DNA of 64,000 nt from an uncultured Sphingomonadaceae bacterium (GTDB lineage: Bacteria > Pseudomonadota > Alphaproteobacteria > Sphingomonadales > Sphingomonadaceae), in NCBI GenBank assembly GCA_947488625.1, contig CANKZR010000001.1, positions 1,860,001-1,924,000 of the forward strand, in the 5' to 3' direction. The notes beneath the pieces were generated by a model. That model searched no databases and was not told the DNA's origin. It saw only the letters and a program-made list of their open reading frames with translations. A program made the translations under genes and the position numbers. This document shows positions 48,271 through 56,783 of this stretch, piece by piece (positions within the stretch are counted from its first letter, which is position 1; every line of letters starts with the position of its first letter).

Positions 48271-48963
48271 ATGGCTGAATTGTTGCAGGCAAACTGGATA
48301 CTGGTTGTCCTGGCCCTGGTGATCGGATTGCTGGTCGCCTGGTGGATCTTCGTCGCCTCCCGCCGCACCAAGGTTGAGGTGGAAGAAAAGGACGATACCA
48401 CACCCGTCGCAGCCAAGCGCAATCAGGCACTGATAGATACACCGCCTGCCGCAGCAACTGGCGCTGGCGCCGGCGTCGGCCAACCCTCTGCCCACAATCC
48501 CGAGGAGGACAGGCAGTCCGTCGCCAGTGATGCGCAGGACGTGGAAGCAGCACGAACGGCAGCCTCGCCCGGTGAGACATCCGCTGCAGCCAATGCCGAT
48601 ACCACTGCTGCCGCGCCCCTTGGCACCGATGCAGAAACGGGCGATGGCGTGCCCGCCCGCGCCGCTATCAAGAACACCCCACCGCAAACCCCGCATACTG
48701 ATAGTGCAGCGGCATCCTCTGGAACCGACGACCTGAAGCGCATCAAGGGAGTCGGCCCGAAGCTCGTCGCCATACTGCACGAACAGGGCGTGACCTCCTT
48801 TGCCCAGATTGCCGGCTGGTCGGATGCGGATATCGACCGCATCGATCCGCAACTTGGTCGTTTCCAGGGTCGCATCAGGCGGGACAACTGGGTTGAGCAG
48901 GCCGCCTTGCTGAAAGATGGCGACACCGCCGCGTACGAAGCGAAGTTCGGACGCACGGCCTGA
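48271..48963 (+). CDS. Membrane-anchored helix-hairpin-helix (H3TH-like) protein
   Basis: A 230-aa protein. Residues 7-28 form a transmembrane helix (NWILVVLALVIGLLVAWWIF). A long disordered Ala/Pro/Thr-rich linker follows. The C-terminus from about residue 150 is a helix-hairpin-helix unit (DDLKRIKGVGPKLVAILHEQ, FAQIAGWSDADIDRIDPQLG) of the COG3743 kind found fused to several proteins. The HhH would bind nucleic acid or a protein partner; the function is unknown. GGAGA precedes the ATG at 48271 by eight bases. Confidence 0.78.
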   Translation: MAELLQANWILVVLALVIGLLVAWWIFVASRRTKVEVEEKDDTTPVAAKRNQALIDTPPAAATGAGAGVGQPSAHNPEEDRQSVASDAQDVEAARTAASPGETSAAANADTTAAAPLGTDAETGDGVPARAAIKNTPPQTPHTDSAAASSGTDDLKRIKGVGPKLVAILHEQGVTSFAQIAGWSDADIDRIDPQLGRFQGRIRRDNWVEQAALLKDGDTAAYEAKFGRTA

Positions 48964-49037
48964 TCGGGAACCGGCATGCACTACGAGCGTAGTTTTGCAT
49001 CTGCGCAGTAGTTTTTAGTCACGCCCGAGGAAGTTAT

Positions 49038-49418
49038 ATGGCCAGCCAAGCAGTGATCGAACAGCCCACCGTACTGGTGGTGGAGGATGAAGTGATCATC
49101 GCTCTCGACCTTACCGAAACGGTGCGCGATCTGGGCTACAGGGTCGAAGGACCTTACGCGACGCGCAGCCACGCCATGATCGCGATCGATCAGGACATGC
49201 CGGATTTTGCAATTCTGGATGTGATGACAGCCGATGGCGAAGTGTTTCCGCTTGCCGATGCTTTGACCGAAGCAGGTGTTCCAATCATCTTCCACTCGGG
49301 CCACTTTACCAAGCGCGAGATTGCCGAGCGCTATCCTTCCGCGCAGGCCGCCGAGAAACCCTGTCCGCCTGATCGGCTGATGGCCATGATCCAGAAGGCC
49401 AAAGCGCAGGCGCATTGA
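49038..49418 (+). CDS. Single-domain response regulator
   Basis: A 126-aa stand-alone receiver of CheY type. All catalytic residues are there: Glu16-Asp17 (VVEDEVII), the phospho-acceptor Asp61 ([10 protein letters not shown]), Ser87 (FHSGHF) and Lys107 (AAEKPCP). No output domain follows. Its kinase is not adjacent. GAGGAAG lies before the ATG. Receivers of this shape in sphingomonads often accompany histidine kinases of the HWE family, but no such gene is here. Confidence 0.9.
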   Translation: MASQAVIEQPTVLVVEDEVIIALDLTETVRDLGYRVEGPYATRSHAMIAIDQDMPDFAILDVMTADGEVFPLADALTEAGVPIIFHSGHFTKREIAERYPSAQAAEKPCPPDRLMAMIQKAKAQAH

Positions 49419-49482
49419 TTGCCCATCTCCTTGCCGCGCCGTGGTTGAACAACTAGGGCGGTTACAAAGGAGACTATTTGCA

Positions 49483-50667
49483 ATGGCCGATATGGTGCCC
49501 TTCGACTGGGCTGACCCTTTCAACATCGATAACCAGCTTTCGGAAGACGAACGCATGGTACGCGATGCTGCGCATTCCTTCGCGCAATCCACGCTGCAAC
49601 CGCGCGTGACGCAGGATTTCGCGCAGGAAAACGACGCCAGCGAGCTGTTTCCGCTGATGGGCCAGGCTGGAATGCTGGGCGTTACAATCCCCGAAGAATA
49701 CGGTGGCTCCGGCGCCAGTTACGTCGCCTATGGGCTGGTGGCGCGCGAGATCGAGCGGGTCGACAGCGGCTATCGCTCCATGGCCAGCGTACAATCCAGC
49801 CTCGTGATGTATCCGATTCATGCTTATGGCTCGGATGCACAGCGCGCGAAATACCTGCCCGGCCTTGCATCCGGCGAACTGATCGGGTGCTTCGGCCTCA
49901 CGGAACCCGACGCCGGGTCCGACCCTTCCGGAATGCGCACTTACGCCAAGAAGGACGGCGACGGATATTCGCTGTCGGGTGCGAAAACCTGGATATCCAA
50001 TTCTCCGTTCGCCGATGTCTTCGTGGTCTGGGCCAAGTCCGAGGCGCACGATGACAAGGTGCGCGGCTTTGTGCTGGAGAAGGGAATGGCCGGACTGGAG
50101 GCTCCCAAGATCGGCGGCAAACTTTCGCTCCGTGCCAGCACCACGGGCATGATCCAGATGGACGAGGTAAAACTGCCGGCCGATGCCCTGCTTCCCAATG
50201 TCGAGGGGATCAAGGGGCCGTTCGGCTGCCTCAACCGCGCGCGCTATGGCATCTCGTGGGGCAGCATGGGTGCGGCGGAGTTTTGCTACCACGCCGCGCG
50301 CCAGTACGGTCTGGACCGGCACCAGTTTGGCGTGCCGCTCGCTTCGAAACAGCTCTACCAGCTCAAACTGGCCGATATGGTGACCGAGATTTCACTGGGT
50401 CTGCAAGGCAGCCTGCGGGTTGGGCGACTGATGGACGAAGGGCGCTTTGCTCCGGAAATGGTTTCCATCGTAAAGCGCAACAATGTGGGCAAGGCGCTGG
50501 ATATCGCGCGGGCCGCACGCGACATGCACGGCGGCAACGGTATATCCGAAGAGTACCAGGTCATGCGACACATGCTCAACCTGGAAACAGTGAACACCTA
50601 TGAGGGCACGCACGATGTCCACGCGTTGATCCTCGGGCGGGCCATCACCGGCTTGTCCGCATTTTGA
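49483..50667 (+). CDS. gcdH: Glutaryl-CoA dehydrogenase
   Basis: FAD-dependent oxidative decarboxylation of glutaryl-CoA to crotonyl-CoA in lysine/tryptophan degradation. The 394-aa product has the acyl-CoA dehydrogenase motifs [18 protein letters not shown] and [20 protein letters not shown], the catalytic Glu at about residue 374 in [19 protein letters not shown], and the [17 protein letters not shown] block with the Arg used for the distal carboxylate in GcdH. The ATG at 49483 has AAAGGAG ten bases upstream. A class III CoA-transferase that could supply glutaryl-CoA lies 3.4 kb downstream. Confidence 0.93.
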   Translation: MADMVPFDWADPFNIDNQLSEDERMVRDAAHSFAQSTLQPRVTQDFAQENDASELFPLMGQAGMLGVTIPEEYGGSGASYVAYGLVAREIERVDSGYRSMASVQSSLVMYPIHAYGSDAQRAKYLPGLASGELIGCFGLTEPDAGSDPSGMRTYAKKDGDGYSLSGAKTWISNSPFADVFVVWAKSEAHDDKVRGFVLEKGMAGLEAPKIGGKLSLRASTTGMIQMDEVKLPADALLPNVEGIKGPFGCLNRARYGISWGSMGAAEFCYHAARQYGLDRHQFGVPLASKQLYQLKLADMVTEISLGLQGSLRVGRLMDEGRFAPEMVSIVKRNNVGKALDIARAARDMHGGNGISEEYQVMRHMLNLETVNTYEGTHDVHALILGRAITGLSAF

Positions 50668-50746
50668 CACGGTTCAACGCCAAAACGAAGTGACCTGTGG
50701 TGTGACTTGTGGTTTTGACGCAACAGTCGCAAATGTTCTGAAGGTT

Positions 50747-50777
50747 TTGTTCTTCAGACTGGAACAATGGTATAGAT
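50747..50777 (+). promoter_or_regulatory. Candidate sigma70-type promoter of the OmpA porin gene
   Basis: A possible -10 TATAGA at 50771-50776 and a weak -35 TTGTTC at 50747-50752 with an 18-bp spacer, about 60 bp before the start codon. The match to the -35 consensus is poor, so this is only a positional suggestion. A CTGAAG/CTTCAG repeat overlaps the -35 side. Confidence 0.3.
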
Positions 50778-50797
50778 ATGCCATTGAGCAAGGGATG

Positions 50798-50815
50798 CGG
50801 GAGGGGGTCCTCCCG
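50798..50815 (+). promoter_or_regulatory. 5'-leader stem-loop of the OmpA porin gene
   Basis: Arms CGGGAGG (50798-50804) and CCTCCCG (50809-50815) with a 4-nt loop GGGT, 21 bases before the start codon. A stable leader hairpin just upstream of the ribosome binding site is typical of abundant outer membrane protein mRNAs, where it slows decay. The Shine-Dalgarno GAGG remains free. Confidence 0.45.
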
Positions 50816-50836
50816 TAGGTCGTAATGAGGACGAAT

Positions 50837-52051
50837 ATGAAAAAGCTATTGATCGGTGCTTCACTGGTTGCGCTTGCCTTCCCGGCAACCGCCCAGGCGC
50901 AAGCCTACATCGGCGTCAGCGGAGGCGTTGTCTCCAATGAAGACCTGGAGAACGAAGGCGACTTCGCCGGAAGCGTTCCCGCCAACGGTGCCCTGCCGGC
51001 AATCCCGTCGGGCACGGAATATGAATTCGAAACCAACACGGAACTCGGCTGGACTGCCGGTGCGCAGATTGGTTACGCGTTCGATAACGGTTTCCGTCTG
51101 GAACTCGACGGTAACTACCAGTCGACGCAGATTGACTTCCATGAAGGCCTCACCATCGGTGGCACCAACATCGATGGTCTTGATTATGGTCAGGCTTTTC
51201 GTCGCACCACCAACCCCACCAACTCGACCGTGGGTGAATTTCTCGCCGATGGCGATGGCGACGTGGAAACCTACGGCGTCTTCCTGAACGCGCTGTATGA
51301 CTTCGATCTGGGCGGCATCGCACCGTACCTCGGCGTCGGTGGCGGTATCATGGTCACCGATCTCGATTACAAGCCCGACGGTCTCCGTCTGGTGAACGAC
51401 GCCGATCCCGTGTGGGCCTACCAGGGCATCGCCGGCGTTTCCGGCGACCTGTCCGACAACGTGCAGCTGTTCGCTGAATACAAGTATCGTCGCATGTTCG
51501 ACGAGCCTGATTTCAACGTCACCGGCCCGCTGCCGATCGACGGTCTGAACACCGAATTCGCGCAGCATTCCGCTGTGCTGGGTCTGCGGTTCCTGATGGG
51601 TGGCGAAGAAGCTGCTCCGCCCCCGCCGCCTCCGCCGCCGCCCCCGCCGCCTCCTCCCCCGCCTCCGCCGCCCCCGCCGCCGCCTCCGCCGGCTCCGGTT
51701 TGCGAGCAGGGCCCCTACATCGTGTTCTTCGATTGGGACGAAGCGACCATCACGCCGGAAGCAGCCACCGTGCTCAACTCGGCTATCACCGCCTATGGCG
51801 ATTGCGGCACCGCTGCGATCATGCTGGCCGGTCACACCGATACGTCGGGTACGCAGGCCTACAACATGGGTCTGGCAGAGCGTCGTAACGAATCGGTGCA
51901 GTCCTACCTCACCGGTCGCGGCGTTCCGGCAGCGCGCATCTCCAGCGAAGCCTTCGGCGAGAACGACCTGCGCGTTCCCACTGCCGACGGTGTGCGTGAA
52001 CTGCAGAACCGCCGCGTGGAAATCACTTACGGTCCGGGTTCGGGCATGTAA
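50837..52051 (+). CDS. OmpA-family outer membrane protein with polyproline linker
   Basis: A 404-aa protein with a signal peptide ending AQAQA, an N-terminal eight-strand beta-barrel (YIGVSGGVVSNEDLE through SAVLGLRFLMG), a run of 25 consecutive prolines (51617-51691), and a C-terminal OmpA peptidoglycan-binding domain (VFFDWDEATITPEA, LAGHTDTSGTQAYNMGLAER, ELQNRRVEI). This is likely an abundant structural outer membrane protein. The ATG at 50837 has GAGG six bases upstream; the ATG at 50825 is an alternative. The leader holds a stem-loop and the 3' side a strong intrinsic terminator, so it is a single-gene unit. Confidence 0.93.
   Translation: MKKLLIGASLVALAFPATAQAQAYIGVSGGVVSNEDLENEGDFAGSVPANGALPAIPSGTEYEFETNTELGWTAGAQIGYAFDNGFRLELDGNYQSTQIDFHEGLTIGGTNIDGLDYGQAFRRTTNPTNSTVGEFLADGDGDVETYGVFLNALYDFDLGGIAPYLGVGGGIMVTDLDYKPDGLRLVNDADPVWAYQGIAGVSGDLSDNVQLFAEYKYRRMFDEPDFNVTGPLPIDGLNTEFAQHSAVLGLRFLMGGEEAAPPPPPPPPPPPPPPPPPPPPPPPPPAPVCEQGPYIVFFDWDEATITPEAATVLNSAITAYGDCGTAAIMLAGHTDTSGTQAYNMGLAERRNESVQSYLTGRGVPAARISSEAFGENDLRVPTADGVRELQNRRVEITYGPGSGM
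51617..51691 (+). repeat. Polyproline-encoding low-complexity tract
   Basis: Seventy-five bases of CCN codons encode 25 prolines in a row between the barrel and the OmpA domain of the porin. The third base varies (CCG, CCC, CCT), which slows replication slippage, but the length is still likely to differ between strains. Long proline runs stall ribosomes and need EF-P. Confidence 0.9.
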
Positions 52052-52076
52052 GCGACTACGCTTCAAGCATAACGAG

Positions 52077-52106
52077 AAGGGCCAGGAGCAATCCTGGCCC
52101 TTTTTG
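52077..52106 (+). terminator. Intrinsic terminator of the OmpA porin gene
   Basis: Arms GGGCCAGGA (52079-52087) and TCCTGGCCC (52092-52100) around the tetraloop GCAA, followed by TTTTTG. It begins 26 bases after the stop codon. This is the clearest rho-independent terminator in the window. Confidence 0.93.
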
Positions 52107-52277
52107 TTTGTGCTGTGCCCTGGCTCTCACGCGGCATGGCCTGTTGAATTTGCACCCACCCGATGACAGTGCGCGTTCATCGTCGCCTGCCTATCGCCTC
52201 ACCTTCGCTCCATTTTCGGAACTCTGCCCATTCACTCTGACGCCGAAATTCCAGCCGACCGGAACGCGTGGCACAGA

Positions 52278-53054
52278 TTGGTGTCCGCCTTACCGGACGA
52301 TGTTTCGCGCCGCGGCGTGGGCTTTGCGCTGGCGATCGGGATCGAGCTCCTGATCATCCTGCTCTTGCTGTCGCTTAATTTTGGTCGGGACGACATGCCG
52401 CCCACAGCAAGCAGTATCAGCACCTTCGACGTATCCGAGCCGCAATCCAAGACGCAGCCCGAAACGAACGAGCCCAATGCAGTGTCGCAAGACGCGCCTG
52501 CCTGGCAGGACATGCCTTCCGAACCAAGGCCAACGCCGATGGAACCTGCCGCCCCTGCGCTTCTGCCCCTGCCACCTCCCCCGGTTCAGGTCGTCCCTAG
52601 AGCAGCACCAAGGACGCAGCCGCAACCTGCGCCCAGCCCGACATCGAGTATTGCCGCGGTCGTCCGCTCGGATCGCAATTTCGGCCCCGCAGATACCGGC
52701 TCCAGTCGTGGAGAAGATAGCGAGCGGGTGGGCACTGCGCCCGATGGGTCGCCGCTTTACGCAGCGCGTTGGTACCGCGAACCGACACCGGACCAGTTGT
52801 CAGGTTATCTCTCTGCCGCTTCCGGCCCCGGCTGGGGACTGATCGCCTGCAAGACCGCGCCGAACTGGCGCGTCGAGGAATGCGCGATCGTGGAAGAATA
52901 TCCCCGCAATTCGGGAATAGCCCGCGCGGTTCAGGCGGCAGCGTGGCAATTCAAGGTTCGCCCGCCCCGGCTTGGCGGCGCGTACCAGGTGGGAAGCTGG
53001 GTGCGGATCAGGATTGATTACACGCGCGACCAGAGCCGGCAGTCCAGCTACTAA
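52278..53054 (+). CDS. TonB-like energy transducer
   Basis: A 258-aa protein with a short cytoplasmic start, one transmembrane helix (GFALAIGIELLIILLLLSLNF), a long Pro-rich periplasmic linker (PLPPPPVQVVPRAAP), and a C-terminal TonB-like domain. That domain includes SGIARAVQAAAWQFKVRPP and YQVGSWVRIRIDYT. The cysteine pair IACKTAPNWRVEEC may form a disulfide. It probably couples proton-motive force to an outer membrane receptor, although exbB/exbD are absent. No ATG is available; the start is TTG at 52278 or GTG at 52281, without a clear Shine-Dalgarno. Confidence 0.72.
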   Translation: MVSALPDDVSRRGVGFALAIGIELLIILLLLSLNFGRDDMPPTASSISTFDVSEPQSKTQPETNEPNAVSQDAPAWQDMPSEPRPTPMEPAAPALLPLPPPPVQVVPRAAPRTQPQPAPSPTSSIAAVVRSDRNFGPADTGSSRGEDSERVGTAPDGSPLYAARWYREPTPDQLSGYLSAASGPGWGLIACKTAPNWRVEECAIVEEYPRNSGIARAVQAAAWQFKVRPPRLGGAYQVGSWVRIRIDYTRDQSRQSSY

Positions 53055-53131
53055 AAGCTCGGTTCACCACCATCGACGCGTAGCCTGCGCCGATGTTGGA
53101 GGACGAAGCTGATCTAGCTGGTCATGCCTGC

Positions 53132-53929
53132 CTACCTGACGAAATAGCCGACGGTCTTCAGACCGCCATCCTCATCGCGCATGATGACGGTTTCCACGGA
53201 CTGTGCCGCACCGGCAAACGCGGTTGCAAACTGCAGCACGACATAATCGCCTTCCGGCACACCGGGCAGGTTGGACGTTTGCTGTACGGAGACGACCTCT
53301 CGCGATTGCACCGCCCCAAGCGGATCGCGAACAGATCTTGCTGCATCTTCCCACTGCCCAGCAGTAACCTCGCTGCGGAAGATCGCACCGGCCCTTTGCC
53401 AACTTTCTTCCCACTGACCTGCATCGACCAATGCGAGCCAACCCAGCGCAGCCTCGGTGCTGCGAGCATCGTTGGCGGCAACTTCTTCGTCGTCATCACT
53501 CTGTAGCGACGCTTCTGTTGCAGGCACTTCACTGGCGGGGCCCATCGCCAGCATGGCAAAGGCAGTAATAAGGGCAATCATGGCAATTCCTCCTGCTAGC
53601 CAGGCCAGCGTTCTGGTGCTGAGCCGGGCCGGTTTCGACTGTCCGGATAATGCCGCAGCATTCCCGTTTTCGCCCACCCCAGATTGCAGGTGCGCAGGAT
53701 TTTGGGGTGCGCCACCCTCGACCTCACCCAGAATTCTTGCGGCCTCCCGGCTGCTGGTCACGCCCAGTTTGCGGCGAGCGGAGCGCAGGCGATCGTTGAT
53801 GGTATAGACCGAAAGACCAAGCGTACTGGCGGTGGACTTGGTATCGTGGCCGGAAAGTAGAAGGCGCAGGGTTTCCCTCTCCTTCTCGGTCAGGTCGCCC
53901 AGGCCTTCCGGCCCCATCCCGTCTCGCAT
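53132..53929 (-). CDS. LuxR-type HTH protein with transmembrane helix and DUF4019 domain
   Basis: A 265-aa protein with reversed topology for a regulator. An N-terminal LuxR-family helix-turn-helix lies at residues about 12-70 (LTEKERETLRLLLSGHDTKS, STLGLSVYTINDRLRSARRK). A disordered linker is followed by a transmembrane helix (LAWLAGGIAMIALITAFAM, about 109-128) and a periplasmic DUF4019 domain (ALGWLALVDAGQWEESWQRA to the end). It could sense the periplasm and act on DNA directly, as ToxR does. AAAGG precedes the ATG by six bases. It is convergent with the TonB-like gene. Confidence 0.85.
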   Translation of the reverse strand: MRDGMGPEGLGDLTEKERETLRLLLSGHDTKSTASTLGLSVYTINDRLRSARRKLGVTSSREAARILGEVEGGAPQNPAHLQSGVGENGNAAALSGQSKPARLSTRTLAWLAGGIAMIALITAFAMLAMGPASEVPATEASLQSDDDEEVAANDARSTEAALGWLALVDAGQWEESWQRAGAIFRSEVTAGQWEDAARSVRDPLGAVQSREVVSVQQTSNLPGVPEGDYVVLQFATAFAGAAQSVETVIMRDEDGGLKTVGYFVR

Positions 53930-54017
53930 GGTCAGCCTTTCACCCCGTCACCCCTTCACCCGCGCCCTCGAAATGTAGCGACCGACCGCGCATCGTGCGA
54001 TCTTTTCAACGCCGCAA

Positions 54018-55142
54018 TCACTCCTCCTCTTCCACCTTTGGCAGTACCGGCGACGGCCTGCCGATGGAAAGGTCCGCATCGGAAAAGCGGATTGGCGTGC
54101 GCAGGCCCTGCAGCCCGTCTTCGTCCAGATCCACCACCATGCCGCGCGCCGCAATCTGCGGATCGGTCAGCGCCTGTTTTACCGTGTTGATGGGTCCGGC
54201 AGGAATGCCCCTGTTTTCCATTTTCAGCAACACGTCCTCGCGCTTCATCTCCGCGATGCGCTTGGCGATGGAGGCGGACAGCGACACGCGGTTCTTCACC
54301 CGACGGGCGTTGGTGGTCCATTCCTCGCGCAAGGGCAGGTCTATCGCTTCGCAGAAACGTTCGAACTGGCGATCATTGCCCACCCCCACGATCAGCGAAC
54401 CGTCTTTCGCCTCGAACGCTTCGTATGGAGCGATATTGGGGTGGGAATTGCCCATGCGTTTCGGGCTGCGGCCGGAAGCGAGGTAATTCATGGCCTGGTT
54501 CCCCAGCGTGCCCACCATTACATCGAAAAGCGCCAAGTCCACCATCTGACCGCGCCCGGTGCGTGCCCGCTGGTGCAGCGCTGCCTGAATGCCGATAACG
54601 GCATAGAGACCGGTCATGATGTCGGCATAGGCCACGCCGATCTTGTTGGGCGGGCCATCGGGGGTGCCGGTCAGGTCCATGATCCCGCTCATGCCCTGCA
54701 CGATAAAGTCATAACCCGCGCGCCCGGCATAGGGGCCATCATGGCCAAACCCGGTGATGGAACAATAGATGAGGGCCGGATTGGCCTCCTTCAGACTGTC
54801 GTAATCGAGGCCGAACCGGGCGAGACTGCCGGGCTTGAAGTTCTCGATCACCACGTCTGCCTCGGCAATCATGGCGTGAACCTTTTTCAGGTCCGCGGCG
54901 CGTTTGAAATCCGCCACCATCGTATCCTTGCCGCGATTTGCGGCGTGGAAGTAGGCAGCGTCCTTGCTGCCATCGGGCCGATCTATGAACGGCGGCCCCC
55001 ATTGCCGTGTATCGTCGCCGTCCGGTCCTTCAACCTTGTGCACTTCTGCACCCAGATCGGCCAGGACCTGCCCGGCCCAGGGGCCCGCAAGAATGCGGGC
55101 GAGTTCGACGACCTTGATGCCGTTAAGGGGGGATTCGCTCAT
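54018..55142 (-). CDS. Class III (CaiB/BaiF) acyl-CoA:carboxylate CoA-transferase
   Basis: A 374-aa CoA-transferase. The N-terminal GIKVVELARILAGPWAGQVL and the EGPDGDDTRQWGPPF block are family hallmarks; the catalytic Asp lies in AYADIMTGLYAVIGIQAAL. Proteins of this size next to gcdH in proteobacteria use succinyl-CoA or similar to activate glutarate, which fits the gcdH gene 3.4 kb upstream, but the substrate is inferred. The ATG at 55142 begins the signature. It is not cotranscribed with gcdH. Confidence 0.88.
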   Translation of the reverse strand: MSESPLNGIKVVELARILAGPWAGQVLADLGAEVHKVEGPDGDDTRQWGPPFIDRPDGSKDAAYFHAANRGKDTMVADFKRAADLKKVHAMIAEADVVIENFKPGSLARFGLDYDSLKEANPALIYCSITGFGHDGPYAGRAGYDFIVQGMSGIMDLTGTPDGPPNKIGVAYADIMTGLYAVIGIQAALHQRARTGRGQMVDLALFDVMVGTLGNQAMNYLASGRSPKRMGNSHPNIAPYEAFEAKDGSLIVGVGNDRQFERFCEAIDLPLREEWTTNARRVKNRVSLSASIAKRIAEMKREDVLLKMENRGIPAGPINTVKQALTDPQIAARGMVVDLDEDGLQGLRTPIRFSDADLSIGRPSPVLPKVEEEE

Positions 55143-55376
55143 CGGCTCGCTCTACGCTGCGCGCAACATGAGGTAAACGACTGCTTCGTCATGCGCCCTG
55201 AAGGCGACAGTGCAGCGACAGCGAATGCGCGCGATTGCCATGGCAGAGTTTTGCAGGTTAAATCGCTCCATGAATGCGCAACCGCTACCCTCTGCAGCTA
55301 GGCATGATCTTGGAAACCGGACAACGGCGGGTCTTGCCAGTCTGCAGACCTTGCGCCGCCAAATCGGGGCCGCAAG

Positions 55377-56315
55377 ATGAAATTTGCCATTGCTCTGATC
55401 GTGCTGGCGGCAATCGGGCTGGCTGTCTCCTACATGATCTCCCCGCTGCGGACGTTCAACACACTGGTGCCCAAGGACAAGGGCAGCAGCAAGGTGGCAG
55501 AGGGGCAGGCATACGGCAGTGACCGGCGCCAGATGCTGGATATCTACGCTCCAGACGGCGCAAGGGAAGCTGCTCGCCCGGTGGTGGTTTTCTTCTATGG
55601 TGGCAGTTGGAACAGCGGCACCCGCGCCGGATATGATTTTGCCGGACACGCCCTGGCCTCGCGCGGCTTCGTGGCGGTCGTGCCGGACTATCGCCTCGTA
55701 CCGGAAATCCGCTTCCCTGAATTTATCGAGGACGGCGCCGCTGCCGTTCGCTGGGTACGGCAGAACATCGCGAGCTTTGGCGGCGATCCGGATCGCATCG
55801 TGCTGATGGGCCATTCCGCCGGAGCGTACATCGCTGCCATGCTGGCAACCGATCCGCAGTGGCTGGGGGATGATCGCGGTGCCGTTCAGGGTCTGGTGGG
55901 TCTGGCCGGCCCATACGACTTCTTTCCGTTCGACACCGCCGCTTCAATTGCGGCGTTTGGCGACTGGCCGCGCGGCGAAGAGACCCAGCCGATCACCTAT
56001 GCCGATGGAAGCGCCCCTCCGGCCCTGCTGCTGACCGGGGAGGAGGATACTGTGGTAAAGCCGCGCAACAGCGAGGCATTATCGACCACGCTTGCAGATG
56101 CTGGCGTAGGGGCCGAGATGGTGACCTATCCCGGCGTCGATCATATCGACATTCTTGTTGCGCTGGCCCGCCCCTTGCGCGGCCGTGCCCCGGTGCTGGA
56201 GGATGCCAGCCGCTTCATCGCAAACGTCACCGCCAACGATGAAGCAGCACCCAAGTCCGAAGATACGATGTCAGCGCGCACCGGGAGTTTGGCAGAACGT
56301 CAAGGCCTGCGCTAG
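55377..56315 (+). CDS. Alpha/beta hydrolase (carboxylesterase-like)
   Basis: A 312-aa exported or membrane-anchored esterase. The N-terminal helix FAIALIVLAAIGLAVSYMI is followed by the oxyanion block VVVFFYGGSWNSGTRAGYDF and the nucleophile motif MGHSAGAYIA. The catalytic Asp and His lie near TGEEDTVVKPRN and YPGVDHIDI. The fold is like bacterial hormone-sensitive-lipase-type or kynurenine formamidase-type esterases; the substrate is unknown. It precedes mce by 24 bp and may be cotranscribed with it. Confidence 0.85.
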   Translation: MKFAIALIVLAAIGLAVSYMISPLRTFNTLVPKDKGSSKVAEGQAYGSDRRQMLDIYAPDGAREAARPVVVFFYGGSWNSGTRAGYDFAGHALASRGFVAVVPDYRLVPEIRFPEFIEDGAAAVRWVRQNIASFGGDPDRIVLMGHSAGAYIAAMLATDPQWLGDDRGAVQGLVGLAGPYDFFPFDTAASIAAFGDWPRGEETQPITYADGSAPPALLLTGEEDTVVKPRNSEALSTTLADAGVGAEMVTYPGVDHIDILVALARPLRGRAPVLEDASRFIANVTANDEAAPKSEDTMSARTGSLAERQGLR

Positions 56316-56339
56316 GGCGTCGGGCAAAGGAGATTCATC

Positions 56340-56783
56340 ATGCAACTAGGTCGTTTCAACCACATCGGTGTCGCCGTACCCAACATCGACGAGGCCATTG
56401 CGTTCTACCGGGATGTGCTGGGCGCAACCATGATTACCGAACCGTTCGACTTGCCCGAACAGGGCGTGAAGGTCTGCTTCGTCAACACCCCCGGCCACGC
56501 GGGCACCGAGGGGACGCAGGTGGAACTGCTGGCTCCGCTGAGCGAGGAGTCGCCCGTCACCAATTTCATCGCCAAGAACCCCTTGGGCGGCCAGCATCAC
56601 GTGTGCTTCGAGGTGCCCGATATCAAGGCAGCGCGCGCCGAATTCGAAGCTGCGGGCAAGCGCATCCTTGGCCCCACGCGGATCGGCGCGCATGGAACGC
56701 CGATCTTCTTTCTCCATCCCAAGGACATGCTGGGCCAGCTGACAGAAATCATGGAAACCCCGAAGGACGGCGCGTCTCATTGA
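56340..56783 (+). CDS. mce: Methylmalonyl-CoA epimerase
   Basis: Interconverts (2S)- and (2R)-methylmalonyl-CoA in propionate metabolism. The 147-aa product is a two-module glyoxalase/VOC fold with GRFNHIGVAVPNIDEAIAFY (metal His), ISFY-like strands, the QHHVCFEVPDIKAARAEF second half, and GTPIFFLHPKDMLGQLTE carrying the last metal ligands. AAAGGAG lies nine bases upstream of the ATG. The stop overlaps the next start (TTGA). Confidence 0.94.
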   Translation: MQLGRFNHIGVAVPNIDEAIAFYRDVLGATMITEPFDLPEQGVKVCFVNTPGHAGTEGTQVELLAPLSEESPVTNFIAKNPLGGQHHVCFEVPDIKAARAEFEAAGKRILGPTRIGAHGTPIFFLHPKDMLGQLTEIMETPKDGASH

